A stretch of DNA of 64,000 nt, from assembly GCF_000003815.2 (NCBI RefSeq), contig NW_023365886.1:1-64000 (forward strand). The letters are read 5' to 3'. Each line of letters begins with the position of its first letter. The first letter of the stretch is position 1. This DNA comes from Branchiostoma floridae (lineage: Eukaryota > Chordata > Leptocardii > Amphioxiformes > Branchiostomatidae). A program made the position numbers and the translations under genes. The notes beneath the pieces were generated by a model. It searched no databases and was not told where the DNA came from. It saw only the letters and a program-made list of their open reading frames with translations. Below are positions 49,601 to 60,528 of this stretch, piece by piece.

Positions 49601-52600
49601 GCTGCTTTACTCCCCCCAAGATAACACAGTCCCATCTTTTTAGACAGACTTTCTTATCTACAGCACATGCAGCAAAATTCGCCGGGGACTGGCTTAAGTC
49701 GTGAATATTTCCCACTAACGTGAACATTGCGTGCGGTGCCAAAAAAGTGCCGATCAGAGTGTACCACTCTTGCCAATTCGGCAGTCGGTTGAAAATAATG
49801 AGGCCATTTGGGAACATTTCAGTCGTTGGCACATGATAAATACATACTGTAAATGCATTTAAGTTCGCGGGGATTTAATTTCGCGGTAGCGGGAAAAATG
49901 ACTTTTCGCGGTGGATTTAATTTCGCGGTAACACCATCTACTGCAGTCTAATACCGTAATAGAAAAATGTTCGCGGTGGATTTAATTTCGCGGTAAAGTG
50001 GTCGCCGCGAAAACCGCGAACATTAATCCACCGCGAACATTTCTGCATTTACAGTATATCACAGTGGCGTGCCGATACTCTACACAAGGCACAGGTAAAT
50101 GTATCTTTCCCCGAAAGCGCCGACCCAAGACATTCTGACTTGTAGTGTCGGGATCGTCTTCACCTGCAATCTTGAATATATATGGAAATGCCCTTTGTAG
50201 ACATGTCAATACAATAAAATAATGTCTTATTTAAGGCAAAAAACTGTAATGTAGTGTAACATGTATGATTTCATATAATATCATATCATGCCATGTTATG
50301 CTATGTTGTGTTATATTTTCATATTTCATTTACCAATTGATTTATCCCATGTTGATATGTACATTACAAATTTGATGTGGAGTCAATAGAGTCTAGATCT
50401 ATGTATACGAAGTGTGCATGATGTCTGAAAGGTATTATGCAAATTGTCAGATATAGTATCATGTTATTGTCACTTTGGATAGCTTCGTAATTAAAGATCA
50501 GACAGTATAGGTATCGTCTGTTAGGTTACTTGGGGCATGGTGCTGTGTGATCAGTTCACGTGTAATTTTAAGGCGGCAACAATTTTTAAGGGCTGCTAAG
50601 GGGCCCGAAGCATTTTGAGGTCTCATCAAGACCTACTCACATAGATACTTCATCTAGACGTTCTCTGGTCTTCTTGACACACAGACACGAACGCTCCTGC
50701 TGATAGCATAACTTCCATTTTTCATGAAGGTAAAAACGGAAACAATACACGGACGTACTTCGTAAGCATTCCTGATGTTGACTGTTTCCTTGGTCTTGGC
50801 CACATGACCGACGATCCCACAGCCGAAGGGGACGCGGATCTCGTGCGAGCCGGTGGCGTTCATGGCCTGCTCCACGGACGAGTCGGGGGTCACGTCAAAC
50901 AGCCGGGACACCAGGAACTTGTTGTCTCTGGAAACAAAGGAAAGGAACGTCGTTATAGCAAGGATGCATTAATTTGATTGTACTGTACGTGTATTGCAGG
51001 CCAGGTTTATACTAAACCGTAGATGTTGCATATCCGGACATATTTACTTGATCCACTCACACCGTGATTGACCCCTACTCCGTCAATAAGTGTGGTGGGT
51101 GCTTTATGTATGTGCTTGAGGTATGGCTCCCCTCAAACACAGGACACACCTGAGTCGAGTGAGGACTTTCCCATGAACACAATGTCAGAGGACTTGACAC
51201 CATGACCCTTGGTTCTGTTCAAACACCTCGCTAAATTTACGCCAAGCGACGCAACATGCGACACATTCATTACGATATTACGCGTATACGATGACTGCAA
51301 TTTTTGTGTTTATTTACGTACATTTATGTATTCTTTTACCAAGGCTAGCTCCCATCAGTGACTAGTATTGCTTTTCAGTGAGGCCCTGGGTACACATACA
51401 AATAATACATACATACAATACAATACAATATTTACAGAGCACAAAATATCGTCAAACATGTGTCAATATCCGTGTCCAAGTCGTTAAGGGTTGGATGTCA
51501 GAGGTCACACAATTCTCTTGCATAGTAAATGTTTGTATGGATGAAGCAGTTTTCACATCTAGGGTATAGGAGTCAGTACAGTCCTTGTCTCGCCTCGATT
51601 GGTCGTTTTTACCAAGAATTTCAAATCCCCGCCCCCTGCCCGGTAACCGCTTAATGTTTATTCTGGCGCATCTGAAAATTAAAAGTCTGCCCTCTCTCTT
51701 TCCCGGTTCCTACACTTGAACATATTGAATCAGATCATGTCTGTCTCATGGCTTGACACCGTTCAAGGGACCAGGTAGGGAAACCATTTGCATCGTAAAG
51801 TCACCACAAGTAAACTGACCTATGAGAGCGAGGTGGGGCGACTCAGACGGTAAAGAATGCTGGCAGTTCCTCATGTCTTTAGACAGTAAATATACATAAA
51901 GGACTGTGTTTACGATATTGGTGACAGGGACACGCTGAAACAGTTATCTGACCGTTAAGGGTTCCTTGGCTTGTGCCAAATGCAGCCCAACTGAATGACC
52001 TGGAAAGTGTGTCAACAAACCCTCGCATTAGCTGTATGACGTTCTTTTGGATGGATTGACGTAACGTTACGTGCAGTGGTTTTAAAAACCTCCATACACG
52101 CCAATACGCACGCGTCTGTTATATGACTCCCTGTAAGAAACATTATCTGGTGTTACTACTCAAGATGAATGATGACTTGGAAGTTTTATCACGCATGGAC
52201 CAACGCAAGTTTGTTACAGATTATATACGGTTGAATGATATTTTGTGGAATAAAGAAAACACGTCAGTTGGAGCGTGTCAGTAACTCTACCCGTCAAGCC
52301 ATGAGGTTTCTTCAATTCTACATACGTGAACTCGTAATCTTGGCCTCAGGTCATGTTCCATTCGTACCCACGGACGAGCAAACTACCTTTCGATACGATT
52401 TCACCCGTCTGCGGCAAAAAAGGCACCAACAACAATTGCAAGTGCACATCTACAGCCAAACGTTCTGAATAAATTCTTTGTAATATTTGATTAAAAACTG
52501 TGTGAGGTTAATATCATACCACCAGTGAATGTCTCTCGACGTACTTGAAGAATGGGTGAATGACAATCGAAATATCAAGTGTTTTCTGAGAGCACAAAAT

Positions 52601-54788
52601 CACATAGAAGCATGCAATTGCAACCGATTAAAAACAATGGTGATTGATCGCTATCCAAACATTTAATGTTGCAGAGGGAAAAAAAGAAAGTGAGCGCAGA
52701 ATGAAATTTGAAGCGACAACCATCTGGCACTTCACATACAACTTACGCTAAGAGACTGTTGCTGTAACTCCTGACAAATAGTTAACCCCCTGACCTTGTA
52801 GCATGGTTTACCGGTTGAAAAAACAGACATCTAGTTTCTGCAGACAGACATCTACCAGTGATACAAGGACCACAGCTGAGCTGAGAAGACTAACATTGAC
52901 ATAGGGATCTGCGCTAGAATATATACACGGGCTCCCTTATTTTGCCACACAGACCTCAGAATCTTGTTTGCCTCTTCTTTTTTTACCTCAATTTAAAATT
53001 GAGTTTTTGGCTGTTTTGAAGTCAAAGTCAAAGTTTCTCTTCATCCTATCGTGTTCTGTTCCTTGCCAGCGAGCGAGCGTAATGGCGCAGCAATGCCGCA
53101 TGTTTAAACAGCAGGCTGGCAGTAACAGGAGCCCAAAATGGCTGGTCGTTTCAAGTTCACGCGATCCATTCATAACTACATTGTATTGGCTATTGCCACT
53201 CCGATAAACTTGTACATGTATCTGCAACGTCAATTCAGTACATTTGAATCTGCTTGTGTCTCTGCCTTTCGTGTAAGTAGGAAAATGATTTAAGAACTCG
53301 GTCTTGACGAACAAGTTTTTTTGTGTGTGTAAAGACACAGCACAAATTTGAGTTCTCTAGGGTCGCGGGTTACTCAGGTCGACAATGCACACTTAAACGG
53401 CGGGAACCGTTTCTGTTCAAACATTCAAATTATCTCAGATCTACTGCGCGCTTCAGAACGCAGCATACCAATGAGGTCTCGTTTTACGTAACTCGCAGTA
53501 TTACAGAGCAAATAGCTATATATATGTATATACAGGAAGCCATTACCTGTGCCTAAATGTCACAAACATACACCCAGTGCCGTGTCGTGTATGATATTTG
53601 CTAAAGAGGAGGATAGAATGAGAACGTGTTCAATGACAATTTCTGCCAGTAATGGTCATCGTGATGTGATGTTCCGTAATCACTGAGGGACCCTACTATA
53701 ATCAGCAGATAAGGACGGCAGGAAAGAGGGGTGTAATTAGATATCCTACAGACCTATCGATCATTTGATTTCAATGTTACAGACGTGCATGGCATCCTGG
53801 TGACGGATGTTAATAGCGATGATGAGTGTTAATTCCAAGCTATTCACCCATCTTACAGCTTACGCAAACGTGTCTTAGATTCGGCTGACTGAAGAAAAGG
53901 TGCTTCTGGGGCTGGGCACTGAAATGACAAATATAGGTGGACAGAATCGTATGCTTTTGCACTCCCCAGCCACGCGCAAATTGAGCTTGATTTTTTGTAC
54001 GCCGCCTGTGTGGCTTTTTTAGTAAAAAATGTCACACGTGCAGTTAAAAGCATAAAAACTCTTTTAAAAACTTGACGCATTAAATCAAGTGGCAGGAATA
54101 AATCATTGCGTTCACAGACCACAGTTTTACAATCAATTTACAGCATCACACTCAGGAATGTATGAAACATGAAATATAGAACAAGCGAGGCAGCTGTTTG
54201 TTTACCGTTACACCCCCTTTCATGTTTTCAGACGCTGGTGTTTGTCCATAAATATGTCAGGCAATGAACTGTTAACTGCAACATGTACATAACGTACACA
54301 GGTATGAAATATTGTGGGTCTCTCTCTCACCTGCTTCCCTTCACCAGGAACAGGCTGCACCTGTCGGCGTTGGTCAGGATTCCAACATGGGTCAGAATCT
54401 TGTGGCATAGGTTGGTCATGTCCAGTTCATTGGCAATGTCCCTGATCAGCTCCAGCATCAAATCCAGCTCGTTAAGTTTGGAGAGTTTCTCTAGTGACGG
54501 CTGTTTCCTGGGAGATCGTTTCCTCAAGTTGTAACGCCGCGCGGGAGAGAGGGGCCGCCTCGGGAAGAAGGTCGACACGCCGAGGGCGGTCTCAGGGTGC
54601 TGGTCGAAGTGGCGGGAGCCTCTTCGGCGGGAGAACAGCTGTTGTGCCTGCCAGTTGACGATCGGGACGCCATCCCGGCCCTGCGTAGCCCGCGCCCGCG
54701 AAACATACTCCCCAGCAAATTCCGGGTGCGAGTCCAGGTAGTCCAACACGGCCTCCCGACTGAGCGCGCCGTCCTCCCCGGCTGCCAT
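29432..54788 (-). CDS. Pde6: GAF-domain cyclic GMP phosphodiesterase of the PDE5/6/11 group with CaaX box (22 coding exons, 992 aa); candidate PDE6 pro-orthologue
   Basis: The enzyme hydrolyses cyclic nucleotides, probably cGMP. Exons: 54331-54788, 50759-50927, 46246-46404, 41270-41359, 40342-40482, 37939-38009, 37378-37441, 36572-36619, 36328-36403, 36145-36212, 35141-35284, 34714-34860, 34239-34346, 33608-33717, 32992-33079, 32431-32531, 31859-31936, 31476-31539, 31122-31196, 30841-30924, 30252-30360, 29432-29958. All phases agree; sum 993 codons with the stop. GAF-A (~110-290) and GAF-B (~295-470) each keep an NKFDE pattern ([27 protein letters not shown]). The catalytic domain (~500-815) has YHNWRHAFN (His564), HDLDHRG (~604-610), EHHHFDH, TACDVSA and the purine-selective Gln (~768, [11 protein letters not shown]). 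A Ser/Thr-rich tail of ~175 residues ends in CAIL, a CaaX box predicted to be geranylgeranylated. The core resembles PDE5; the N terminus ([13 protein letters not shown]) resembles PDE5/PDE11. CaaX and the FRA10AC1 neighbour favour PDE6. I chose ATG 54788; an in-frame upstream Met is at 54869. Confidence 0.95.
30361..30486 (-). other. Possible in-frame 5' extension of the penultimate phosphodiesterase exon (alternative acceptor)
   Basis: Besides the acceptor CCACACCAG|GTGATG at 30360, an equally good one, GATTCCTCAG|GTGTTG, lies 126 bases upstream (exon start 30486). Using it would insert 42 residues ([20 protein letters not shown]...) with no stop and in the same phase. The family alignment (CMPLYK joined to VMAEKW) favours the shorter exon as the main form. 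Confidence 0.3.
33931..34075. mobile_element. MITE with TAATCTCCAAGCAGATGT termini
   Basis: TAATCTCCAAGCAGATGTAG at the left is mirrored by TACATCTGCTTGGGAATTA at the right. The 145-base body contains inner inverted segments and no coding. It sits between the phosphodiesterase exons at 33608-33717 and 34239-34346. Confidence 0.7.
35715..35840. repeat. Dispersed-repeat fragment related to the 12952-13670 family
   Basis: CATTTCCATGAAAAATGGG, TCTGTCTGTGTTTCC and CCCAAGAACCTCTGGATGGAT occur in the same order as in the tandem pair at 12952-13670. The copy is diverged and lies in the intron between phosphodiesterase exons 35141-35284 and 36145-36212. Confidence 0.5.
38211..38400. mobile_element. 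Palindromic MITE (TAGCCTCTACCAGG termini)
   Basis: Left end TAGCCTCTACCAGG matches the inverted right end (TAGTCGCTACCAGG on the other strand). An inner inverted pair, AGTAGAAATTGGCCAAATAA against TTATTTGGCCAATTTCTACT, makes most of the element a hairpin. AGGTCT flanks both sides and may be part of a target duplication. It sits in the intron right of phosphodiesterase exon 37939-38009. Confidence 0.7.
39452..39649 (-). other. Candidate 66-codon cassette exon or alternative start inside the phosphodiesterase gene
   Basis: Between exons 40342-40482 and 37939-38009 the minus strand has an acceptor (TTTAGATATAG), 66 open codons ([15 protein letters not shown]...IPKTSAQ) and a donor CAG|GTAAATACG. 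Both ends are phase 0, so it could be skipped or included without a frameshift, adding residues in GAF-B. An in-frame Met could also start a shorter isoform. The opposite strand is open here too and I recognise no homology, so this is tentative. Confidence 0.25.
40662..40729. repeat. Two-copy ~34-bp tandem repeat
   Basis: TTCATAATTGTGCCAACACT...ACATTGTGAA is followed by a close copy, TTCATATTTGTGCCAACACT...ACATTGACTGAA. It lies directly beside a half-copy of the CTCCAAGCAGAGGT family (ATTCTCCAAGCAGAGGTTGC at about 40730-40750, no matching right end seen). Confidence 0.6.
43470..43667. repeat. (CA)n microsatellite with CG interruptions
   Basis: About 198 bases of alternating CA, broken by several ACGC steps, lie in a phosphodiesterase intron. 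It produces spurious Thr-His and Val-Cys open frames on both strands. The purine-pyrimidine alternation has Z-DNA potential; a smaller similar tract (CACACGGCGCGTGCGCGCGC) is near 45388-45420. Confidence 0.97.
44061..44250. mobile_element. Long near-perfect palindrome, CAAAGCAGAGGTTCGG family
   Basis: Left end GCAAAGCAGAGGTTCGGCTC pairs with GAGCCGAACCTCTGCTTGGAG-type sequence at the right (about 34 bases of inverted repeat). An inner pair, GGCTTTCTATTTTGTACTGT against ACAGCAGAAAATAGAAAGCC, extends the hairpin through most of its 190 bases. No coding capacity; a MITE. Confidence 0.75.
44521..44660. mobile_element. Palindromic MITE, CTCAAAGCAGAGGTGGAG termini
   Basis: The left half CAGAGGTGGAGTCGAGAGAT, TAGTAGTGGTCGGGATTTTT is mirrored on the right by AAAAATCCCGACTACTACTA and CCCCTGCTTGGAGAATA. 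The arms are over 50 bases with a short loop. Close relative of the element at 46101-46212. Confidence 0.75.
46101..46212. mobile_element. Palindromic MITE beside a splice donor, with flanking direct repeats
   Basis: TTCTCCAAGCAGAGGTTGAG and the mirrored ACCTCTGCTTGGAGAATA form long arms that include GCGGAGATATAGTAGTAGTC. The element is flanked by GGAAACCGGTA on both sides (ending at 46100 and at 46213-46223), an 11-base direct repeat that looks like a target-site duplication. It ends only 33 bases from phosphodiesterase exon 46246-46404, just inside the intron after the donor. Confidence 0.75.
48217..48457. mobile_element. MITE-like element with TAGTCTCTAC terminal inverted repeats
   Basis: TAGTCTCTAC at the left is exactly mirrored by GTAGAGACTA at the right. 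Inside, AACCTCCTTG and its inverse, CAAGGAGGTT, form a central hairpin. The ends resemble the element at 38211-38400 (TAGCCTCTAC). No coding capacity. Confidence 0.55.
49844..50056. mobile_element. MITE with TACTGTAAATGCA termini and TTCGCGGT repeats
   Basis: TACTGTAAATGCATTTAAG at the left pairs with the inverse of CATTTCTGCATTTACAGTA at the right. Inside, GTTCGCGGTGGATTTAATTT-type units are repeated directly and in inverse. It is non-coding and lies in a phosphodiesterase intron. Confidence 0.8.
50928..54330. other. First phosphodiesterase intron (3.4 kb), no recognised element
   Basis: No exon with good splice sites, MITE or tandem repeat stood out. Short AT-rich tandem pieces such as CATACATACAATACAATAC near 51405-51430 are present. 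Confidence 0.4.
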
Positions 54789-57700
54789 GGCCAACACAGT
54801 GCGCGCGGCAGGGATAACTACCAGCACTGCTGTACTACAAGCGGTCTGTCTGTCTTGACGGGCGTACACAGATGGTCTCTGTCAAAGAAGACGCTTCGAC
54901 TACCTGTCAGCGGTCTGCAGCACGAAATATTGCTCCGTGATCGATTGTAGGCTGGGTTGAGACATGCATCGTGATTGGACCTGGTCCGGACTGCACTCAC
55001 CACACAGTTTACCCATGCAAGGCGTCCGGCGATATCACGCGTTTACAGCATTGTCTTCATCACGTTTTACTCCACTCCTGAGCGCGACTAATTGTTAGTT
55101 GCTGCGAATTGCCCCGACGGTAATACTGTGAGTACCTGTTGAGTACACGAAAGCGGAGCACGGGCCCCACCACGGACCGCGAACACAACAACGGAATGCC
55201 CCTTGTCGACAATGACAGTTCAACCAGGCCTCTCTAATCAACCGTTACAGTACTCTGCTATTTGCAGCTCTCCTCTGCAAACCGCCTCGCTTCATGGCGG
55301 ATCAGGTTCAGACAGAATGCACCTCCGACTGAAACATCCAGGCCCGGTTTCATGTGTGAGAAAATCCCTAATTTGATTCCAGGCTACTTTCCCATTTTAT
55401 ATTGTTTACCTCAGAAACACGGAACCGTTGCCCTGAGCAACGTTACCCAGAGGAACAAATCAAAGCGTTTGTTAAAACACCACCAGTCACAAAATCCAAT
55501 CACAGGACCCGCGCTGGCGATTGAATCTTGAAGGACGTGAATAATGAAAACAAGGACAGGCTTTTCTGTGTGCGGCTCCCAACAATCCAGCGCACTGTGA
55601 GAGGTGCAGCAGGGGCGGATCATTGTTGAACCAGAGGGGAGTTCCTGAGGGCTACGCACACCAGCGATCGAAAATGGAGGCGTTTACCTCTAAAAAAACA
55701 TGACCCAATGGACGCTCACCGAAGTATCCGCCGTCTAAATACATGATCTTGGGGAGTTGTAAATGATTAAGGCAGGAGGTGAACGAACTGCATGCGCGTT
55801 AGTGCATACATGGATTTACTAAGCTTAACGAAGGCCCAATTGATAACTAAACAAAAGAACAGAAGAATGTATATTTTTTGATAAACTTATGACTAACAGT
55901 ATTAATCGATTATGTAGGTGAAAAGACTCAATTAACATTGTTTTTTTTACTTGCTCCTGTTTTTTGTTGTTGTCCGAGCTGTTCCACACGTTGATGTTTA
56001 TTGATTATGGTAAGATCACACATGTTCAACCATCCTAACTAGTATGCCATCACCATACATGTGGATCGATTAGGATTTTACCATGGTTAATACTGACCGA
56101 AGGGGGCCATATGAGACATGTGGATCAGTTACTCTTCCCGACTTCTGTATGCTGCTTGTTAACAGCTCGGGTGCTGTGGCTTCCTTCGACACAACAGCAG
56201 TAGGAGAGGGAATGATGTAAAGTTATGATGTAAAATTTCTAACGACATGATTTATATTACTATCTCCCCCATAGCCAACAGCTTTACTTGAAATGGTGCA
56301 TAAATAGGGACGTTACAATTTCTTCACATTGGTAGAGAGGAACACATGCACGTTTCCATTATTCGTCATGTCATTCAGCTAAACAGCTTTGGACACCTTC
56401 TTTCCACTACAGGTAGCTATCGCTGGGGGACCAATGATTTGACAGATCGCTCAGCGAATTTCATAAATAGAGAACGAATTTGCTTAAATTTTGTGTTCTT
56501 GTGCACTTTAGTATATAGCATCATGCACTTATTAAGAAATCAAGGTTTACACGCAACTCAACTTTGGTCGCTGTACCGTACGGTCGCTCAGCGATCTCCG
56601 TCTAGCGGGAACACATTTTGGGCTATGAGACAAAAATACCCTACCCTTGCCGTTCATACCGAATCAGGGCCCACCTTCCAGAAGACTTCATGTTCTTTCC
56701 ACGACAATGGTGTGATATCCCACTCTCCGGCAAGCATGGGTTAATTTGGAAGATTGTTACCTCATATGCCCCTTTGTTTGACAAACGGTCCAATTAACTC
56801 TGTCAGAAAACGAGATACATGAGCCACTATCTTCCCAATCAACCTCTGCTTGGAGGGTAGTGATATCCGAGAAAAATGTCGAACCTGCCGTAAAACTCGA
56901 GCTCTTGATGATTTTTTGCTTGGGTTTACCGTCACTAGACAACGTATCCTACCCAACTGTTTGCAGCGCTTATCCTTAATCGTACCAGGAATTGACAAAA
57001 AGGTAAAACGCTGTGCGGAGACTTGAAACACGTCTATTTCGTGACGTCATGGCAATGGGCTTTCCTGTTGAGCACAGACCTTTCACGTTTGCGTAGGATT
57101 TAAGTCGGCGCTCTGGGCTCACTTCTGGCCACGTGAGTCTACTCCCCGAAAGGTCAGCCTCCTCGCCGTGTTGCTGGGACGGCGGCTCTGACAGAAAATC
57201 CCCCGTGATCCCCCTGCTCTATTCAGGAAAACGAAGGATAGACCACAAATCACGTACACAAGCAGTGATTTAACAGAAGGGTACTTCCAGTACAATTCTT
57301 TAAAACGGTTGCGTTAACAGTGCATTGATGGTGTCAGGAAATTCAGATTTGAAGAGGCGCACCAACTAGAACATCTGTGAGGAGATCTCCTTTAACATTG
57401 CAGGGTCACCAAATCGACAATTAAAACCTATGGATCAGATTGGTGAACCTTACTGTGTGGGTGTGTGATGGCCCTCTGGATGTATCGCGGGTTCTCTACA
57501 CTACGGGAGACTAAAAATAGATGGTGAACTTTAGTGAAGAGACAAGGAGACACCCCTCAAAGATTACATGTGTTGGAGAAGCTGTGCGTGTATCATCTGG
57601 ATTGCTTTCACGTCACAAGAATGCAAAGGCAAATAAATCGTCGTAAGAGCAATTCTGAAAACGAATATTTTCGTAAGGTGACTAGGATAGGTAAGGGATC

Positions 57701-60528
57701 GTCCGTCAACATTTATGTCTGTTGGGCCGTGAAGTCGACTTTTCTTATAAACAAGTTTGAGCTTGTCTTGCCTGTCGTTGGGTAATGCTAGAATAGGCCA
57801 GTTGTTAGTGAAATTAAGAACGAAACAACACCCAGAACCTGTCTTTGTAGATCAAAAACTAAGATTTCTTCGATGAAGCGGATGCATCATCTTTGGTCCC
57901 CAGGCACTTGAATTCACAAATACGCAGGAAATTTGGCAGGTGTTTCGATGGCTGATAACCTACGTGTACAGCAGGACACTAAGCTGGTGTGAATAATTTT
58001 CCAATGGAAACCTCGACAGCTCCATAAAAGATCAGGACAGACAAAAACCTACAGATCAGCACACTTTCTTCTATTTCTAGATAGAGCAAGATTTTTCTTA
58101 TGTCTTGTACGTACGCGACTTTTTCACCATGGCAATTTTTCTTCTGTGATACCTGCAAAGTGGAAACGGACGCACGCCAAAAACGTAAGTACCCAGCTGC
58201 GGGCTAGTCAGCCAGGCGACCCCATGCAGTATTCTCCTGTCAATGCTGTACAAACAACACAGCTAATGTCATCATATCTATCGGTAATTTTGTTTTCAAC
58301 CACCCATGTACGGANNNNNNNNNNNNNNNNNNNNNNNNNNNNNNNNNNNNNNNNNNNNNNNNNNNNNNNNNNNNNNNNNNNNNNNNNNNNNNNNNNNNNN
58401 NNNNNNNNNNNNNNTCAATAAATGTTATTTTGGCGGCTACAGCGGAATGTTGTCGACGTATGATTGAATACAATATCAATGCAACTACTTGTGATCATGG
58501 GTAAGTGGCCCAGATCTACATTGTGTTGAATAAGGTAATTGAATCTCTTCGTCAAGGGACTTACCAAGGTGGATTCGGGTGAATGGCGTTTTGTTTGATC
58601 ATCTCAAAGCGATACGCTATGCAAAACCGCATACAAACAGTTTTAGTAATTTTTAGAAGAAAAAAGTAGCATAACATAGTTGCAGTCTTATGTGGTCTGC
58701 TGCAACCCTACTCTGGTATTACATATATCCAATGGAATTGCCCTGAATATAACCCAGATTTTCCCCCATGATACATATGGGTAATCACAGTGTATGGCAG
58801 GGGTTATTGCCCTGCGGGGGGTGTTAGCTCTTACTTCGACGTCAGGTATGCCAAAGCCACGGGATCTACCGCGAGAAAGCAATAAATGGTCATACTGAGT
58901 GTACTTAGAGAAATATGGGGGGCGACGGCTGTGTTTTTTCGATAAGCGACATCGTTACATACTTGTGACGAACGGACACCTGCAGATAGATGCGTACCTT
59001 GGCGCCACAGGTGTGAGGCCGATAACTTGCCTCAGCGTTCTGCCCCATGTGTCGGCAGTTCTACCGTACAAACAGCCCTGTAGGTGGTGTGTTTGAACGG
59101 ATTTGGTTCTGTTCTGACTGATACGGACATGGCATTTACAAGCGTGCCGGGAGGCATTTGATTTTCATAGAAACGTGGGAGGTCACCCTGGAGTTCATAT
59201 ACTTCCAAAATGACCCCACAGCATGTTGAAAAGCTATGACTGCAAAATACATGTAACTGCGATTGTGAGTGTATGTCTGAGTGCGTGCGTGTGCAAAGAA
59301 ACAAACCTTAGAATTTGATTGCACTTTTATTTGTTTTCCGTATTGAAACAATCCACAGGTGTATAAATATCCCTTACTCACTGTATTCGACAGAAGGGTC
59401 GAGGTAATAAATGGAAGATTGGGTTCTCTTATTGCAGATGCCGCCTTCTGACGGCTTACCATAGCCCTAGGAATGCACATTTCCTCGCAGCAATCCACCT
59501 TTAGTCCCGCCATACATGAATCGCACTGAGCGCTTATGGACGGAGATCTATCAAGATCAAATGTGTCCAAATGTGGGGGATTCCAAAGACCGTGCTGCAG
59601 ACAGACCGACGTCAGTCTTGCTCTTGGGGCTGCAAACGATCAAATGATTGAGAAGGTTGTAGTCTTTTTTTTAAACGTTGATTTGCGTTGTAGTTCATTC
59701 CCTAGTGTCTGCGGACAATGCCCTTTCCTTCTTCTGACGTTCTTTCCTAGTTTTCGGTCATCTGCGAAGCCATTTTCCTGAGCCTTCAGATGGGACCTTA
59801 CGTCTGAGACGAAATCGTATTGTGGATTTAACATTGTTTATGCCAGAAGATTATTTGTTTGCGAAAAAAAGCGACTGTATCTGCGACTTTGAGATGCAAT
59901 CAACTGGCTTTATGCAGTTTGAAAGCAATTCAATAGAGGTCGCTTTTGCTTTTGCGACGTAAGAATGATCCTGGGCACGAGAGAGCCGCTCTCGTTCACA
60001 GTTGTCGTAGAAACACCCGTAAACAAAAATGGCGCCCAGATAGAAAAGTCTGCAGCTTTGAAAAGTTTGATTGGATAATTTTCAAGTTTCGGTCGCAACT
60101 TCAAGCAAGCCGTTATGCACGTGGTTTTGTATATTTCATCGTAAGTATTACTAGATTGCATTTTGGTTCAAAATGTTATGAGACCTCAGAAATATGGTAG
60201 GTTTTTCGTGTTAGCAGCGATTGACACAAACGAGTGTCCAGCCGCGTAAAACTATTACCCAACTGCAGTTCAATGCATAATCCTGCAGTCTACACATAAT
60301 TTGTTTAAGGATTCGAAAGGTATTGCAAAGACTGGTCGTAATGCACATATATCTTGACCCATCCTAAAAATGCGTGATATATTTATGAACATTGTACGGT
60401 AAAAATTAAAACAGTCTTCTCATCAATCACTCAAGCTGTTTTCTCCTTGGTCTCATGTAAAATTTTGCCCGCTTGAGAAAGGCCTTTTCCTCATGTTGCA
60501 GAGTCTTCGAGTGATGAAGAGTGCCACC
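54789..60528. other. Divergent spacer between the phosphodiesterase and HEATR4-like genes, with an assembly gap
   Basis: The 5.7 kb contain the upstream region of both genes. A fragment AACCTCTGCTTGGAG near 56840-56855 is the end of a CTCCAAGCAGAGGT element. A perfect cAMP-response-type palindrome TGACGTCA is at 57042-57049. AAAATGGCGCC near 60026 resembles a YY1-type start-site motif, and GTTGCAG|AGTCTTCG near 60500 could be an acceptor for a 5' UTR exon. No gene is supported. Confidence 0.4.
58315..58414. other. Assembly gap of 100 N
   Basis: Exactly 100 undetermined bases, the usual placeholder for a gap of unknown size. Distances across it are unreliable. Confidence 0.99.

Larger units (their letters stand above)
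46405..50758. other. Phosphodiesterase intron (4.35 kb)
   Basis: It holds two MITEs (48217-48457 and 49844-50056). Open frames such as 46563-47009 (plus, 148 codons) lack splice context and recognisable motifs. The remaining sequence shows nothing I can name. Confidence 0.45.

Noticed and set aside
56346-56744. 132-codon plus-strand open frame in the spacer
   Set aside because: No recognisable motif or splice signals; a chance frame is likely.
57042-57049. TGACGTCA as a cAMP-response element controlling the phosphodiesterase gene
   Set aside because: The motif is perfect but lies over 2.2 kb upstream with no supporting context; an 8-mer can occur by chance.
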